14,203 nucleotides of DNA from Gammaproteobacteria bacterium (lineage in GTDB: Bacteria; Pseudomonadota; Gammaproteobacteria; Steroidobacterales; Steroidobacteraceae): NCBI GenBank assembly GCA_029857655.1, contig JAOUGR010000013.1, forward strand, positions 1-14,203, given 5' to 3'. This document shows, in pieces, positions 13,919 through 14,203 of this stretch; position 1 is the first letter of the stretch; each line of letters opens with the position of its first letter. The notes beneath the pieces are model-generated. The model did no database searches, was not told the DNA's origin, and was given only the letters and a program-made list of their open reading frames with translations. Both the position numbers and the translations under genes were made by a program.

Positions 13919-14203
13919 ATGGGAATCCGCTGTGGCATCGTCGGCCTGCCGAATGTCGGCAAGTCAACGCTATTCAATGCGCTGACGCGTGCAAAGATTG
14001 CCGCTGAAAATTACCCGTTCTGCACCATCGATCCGAATGTCGGGATCGTGCCGGTCCCGGATCCGCGGCTCGATGCGCTGGCCGCAATCGCCAGGCCTGA
14101 GAAGATCCTGCCGACCACAGTCGAGTTCGTGGATATCGCGGGCCTGGTCGCGGGAGCCTCGCAGGGCGAAGGGCTGGGCAACAAGTTCCTGGCGCACATC
14201 CGC
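13919..14203 (+). CDS. ychF: Redox-regulated ATPase/GTPase YchF (OLA1 family), N-terminal part (3' end cut by window)
   Basis: YchF is a ribosome-associated P-loop NTPase of the Obg-like OLA1/YchF family that binds ATP in preference to GTP in characterised members. The 95 residues visible begin [22 protein letters not shown], with the P-loop from Gly9 to Ser16. The switch I block [14 protein letters not shown] is at 29-42, the Walker B/G3 motif DIAG at 72-75, and the strongly conserved [17 protein letters not shown] runs to the window edge. Full-length proteins have about 363 residues, so roughly three quarters lies beyond the window, including the coiled-coil and TGS domains. The Shine-Dalgarno is weak. 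pth-ychF adjacency is very common in proteobacteria and suggests co-transcription. Confidence 0.96.
   Translation, partial: MGIRCGIVGLPNVGKSTLFNALTRAKIAAENYPFCTIDPNVGIVPVPDPRLDALAAIARPEKILPTTVEFVDIAGLVAGASQGEGLGNKFLAHIR

Noticed and set aside
1..14203. Mobile elements, CRISPR arrays, phage genes, toxin-antitoxin or defence systems
   Set aside because: Every gene is a recognised housekeeping family in a compact, uniform GC-rich arrangement. I found no transposase, integrase, spaced repeats, or embedded foreign segment, even next to the tRNA.

Overview
The window is a GC-rich stretch of ordinary bacterial core chromosome, with no gap between genes longer than about 112 bases. It holds 14 protein genes (two cut by the window edges) and one tRNA. 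The organism is most likely a gammaproteobacterium. The block hemA-prfA-prmC on one strand, divergent from TPR gene-lolB-ispE-tRNA-Gln-prs-rplY-pth-ychF on the other, is the arrangement I recall from Pseudomonas and relatives. LolB is largely confined to Beta- and Gammaproteobacteria. A Steroidobacterales/Nevskiales/Xanthomonadales-type lineage would fit the GC content, but I cannot fix the order from sequence alone.

Layout. (1) Positions 2-2101, + strand: the C-terminal 57% or so of cobalamin-dependent methionine synthase MetH, cut only by the window edge. It converges on the next block across 39 bp. (2) Positions 2141-8066, - strand: a tightly packed six-gene operon read hemA > prfA > prmC > ppiB > mtgA > glpD. 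Starts and stops overlap at hemA/prfA (GTGA), prfA/prmC (ATGA) and mtgA/glpD (TAGTG). (3) Positions 8067-8143: a 77-bp divergent control region. (4) Positions 8144-14203, + strand: TPR protein > lolB > ispE > tRNA-Gln(UUG) > prs > rplY > pth > ychF (cut by the window edge). The TPR gene, lolB and ispE are translationally coupled by 4-bp overlaps.

How the genes work together. HemA starts tetrapyrrole synthesis. PrfA is release factor 1, and PrmC methylates the Gln of its GGQ motif. PpiB, MtgA and GlpD add a prolyl isomerase, a peptidoglycan glycosyltransferase and respiratory glycerol-3-phosphate oxidation to that operon. On the other strand, a secreted TPR protein and LolB act in the envelope, IspE in isoprenoid synthesis and Prs in PRPP synthesis. 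The tRNA, L25, Pth and YchF belong to translation.

I found no mobile element, CRISPR array, phage gene, toxin system or obviously new system. The more interesting points are small: a near-consensus promoter buried in an A/T-rich patch of ispE; a long Ala/Gly/Pro plus Lys/Gly tail on L25; a secreted TPR protein in the LbcA position that lacks a lipobox but has exactly two cysteines in its mature part; a tRNA embedded in an mRNA; and GC-rich hairpins without T-tracts between the distal genes.
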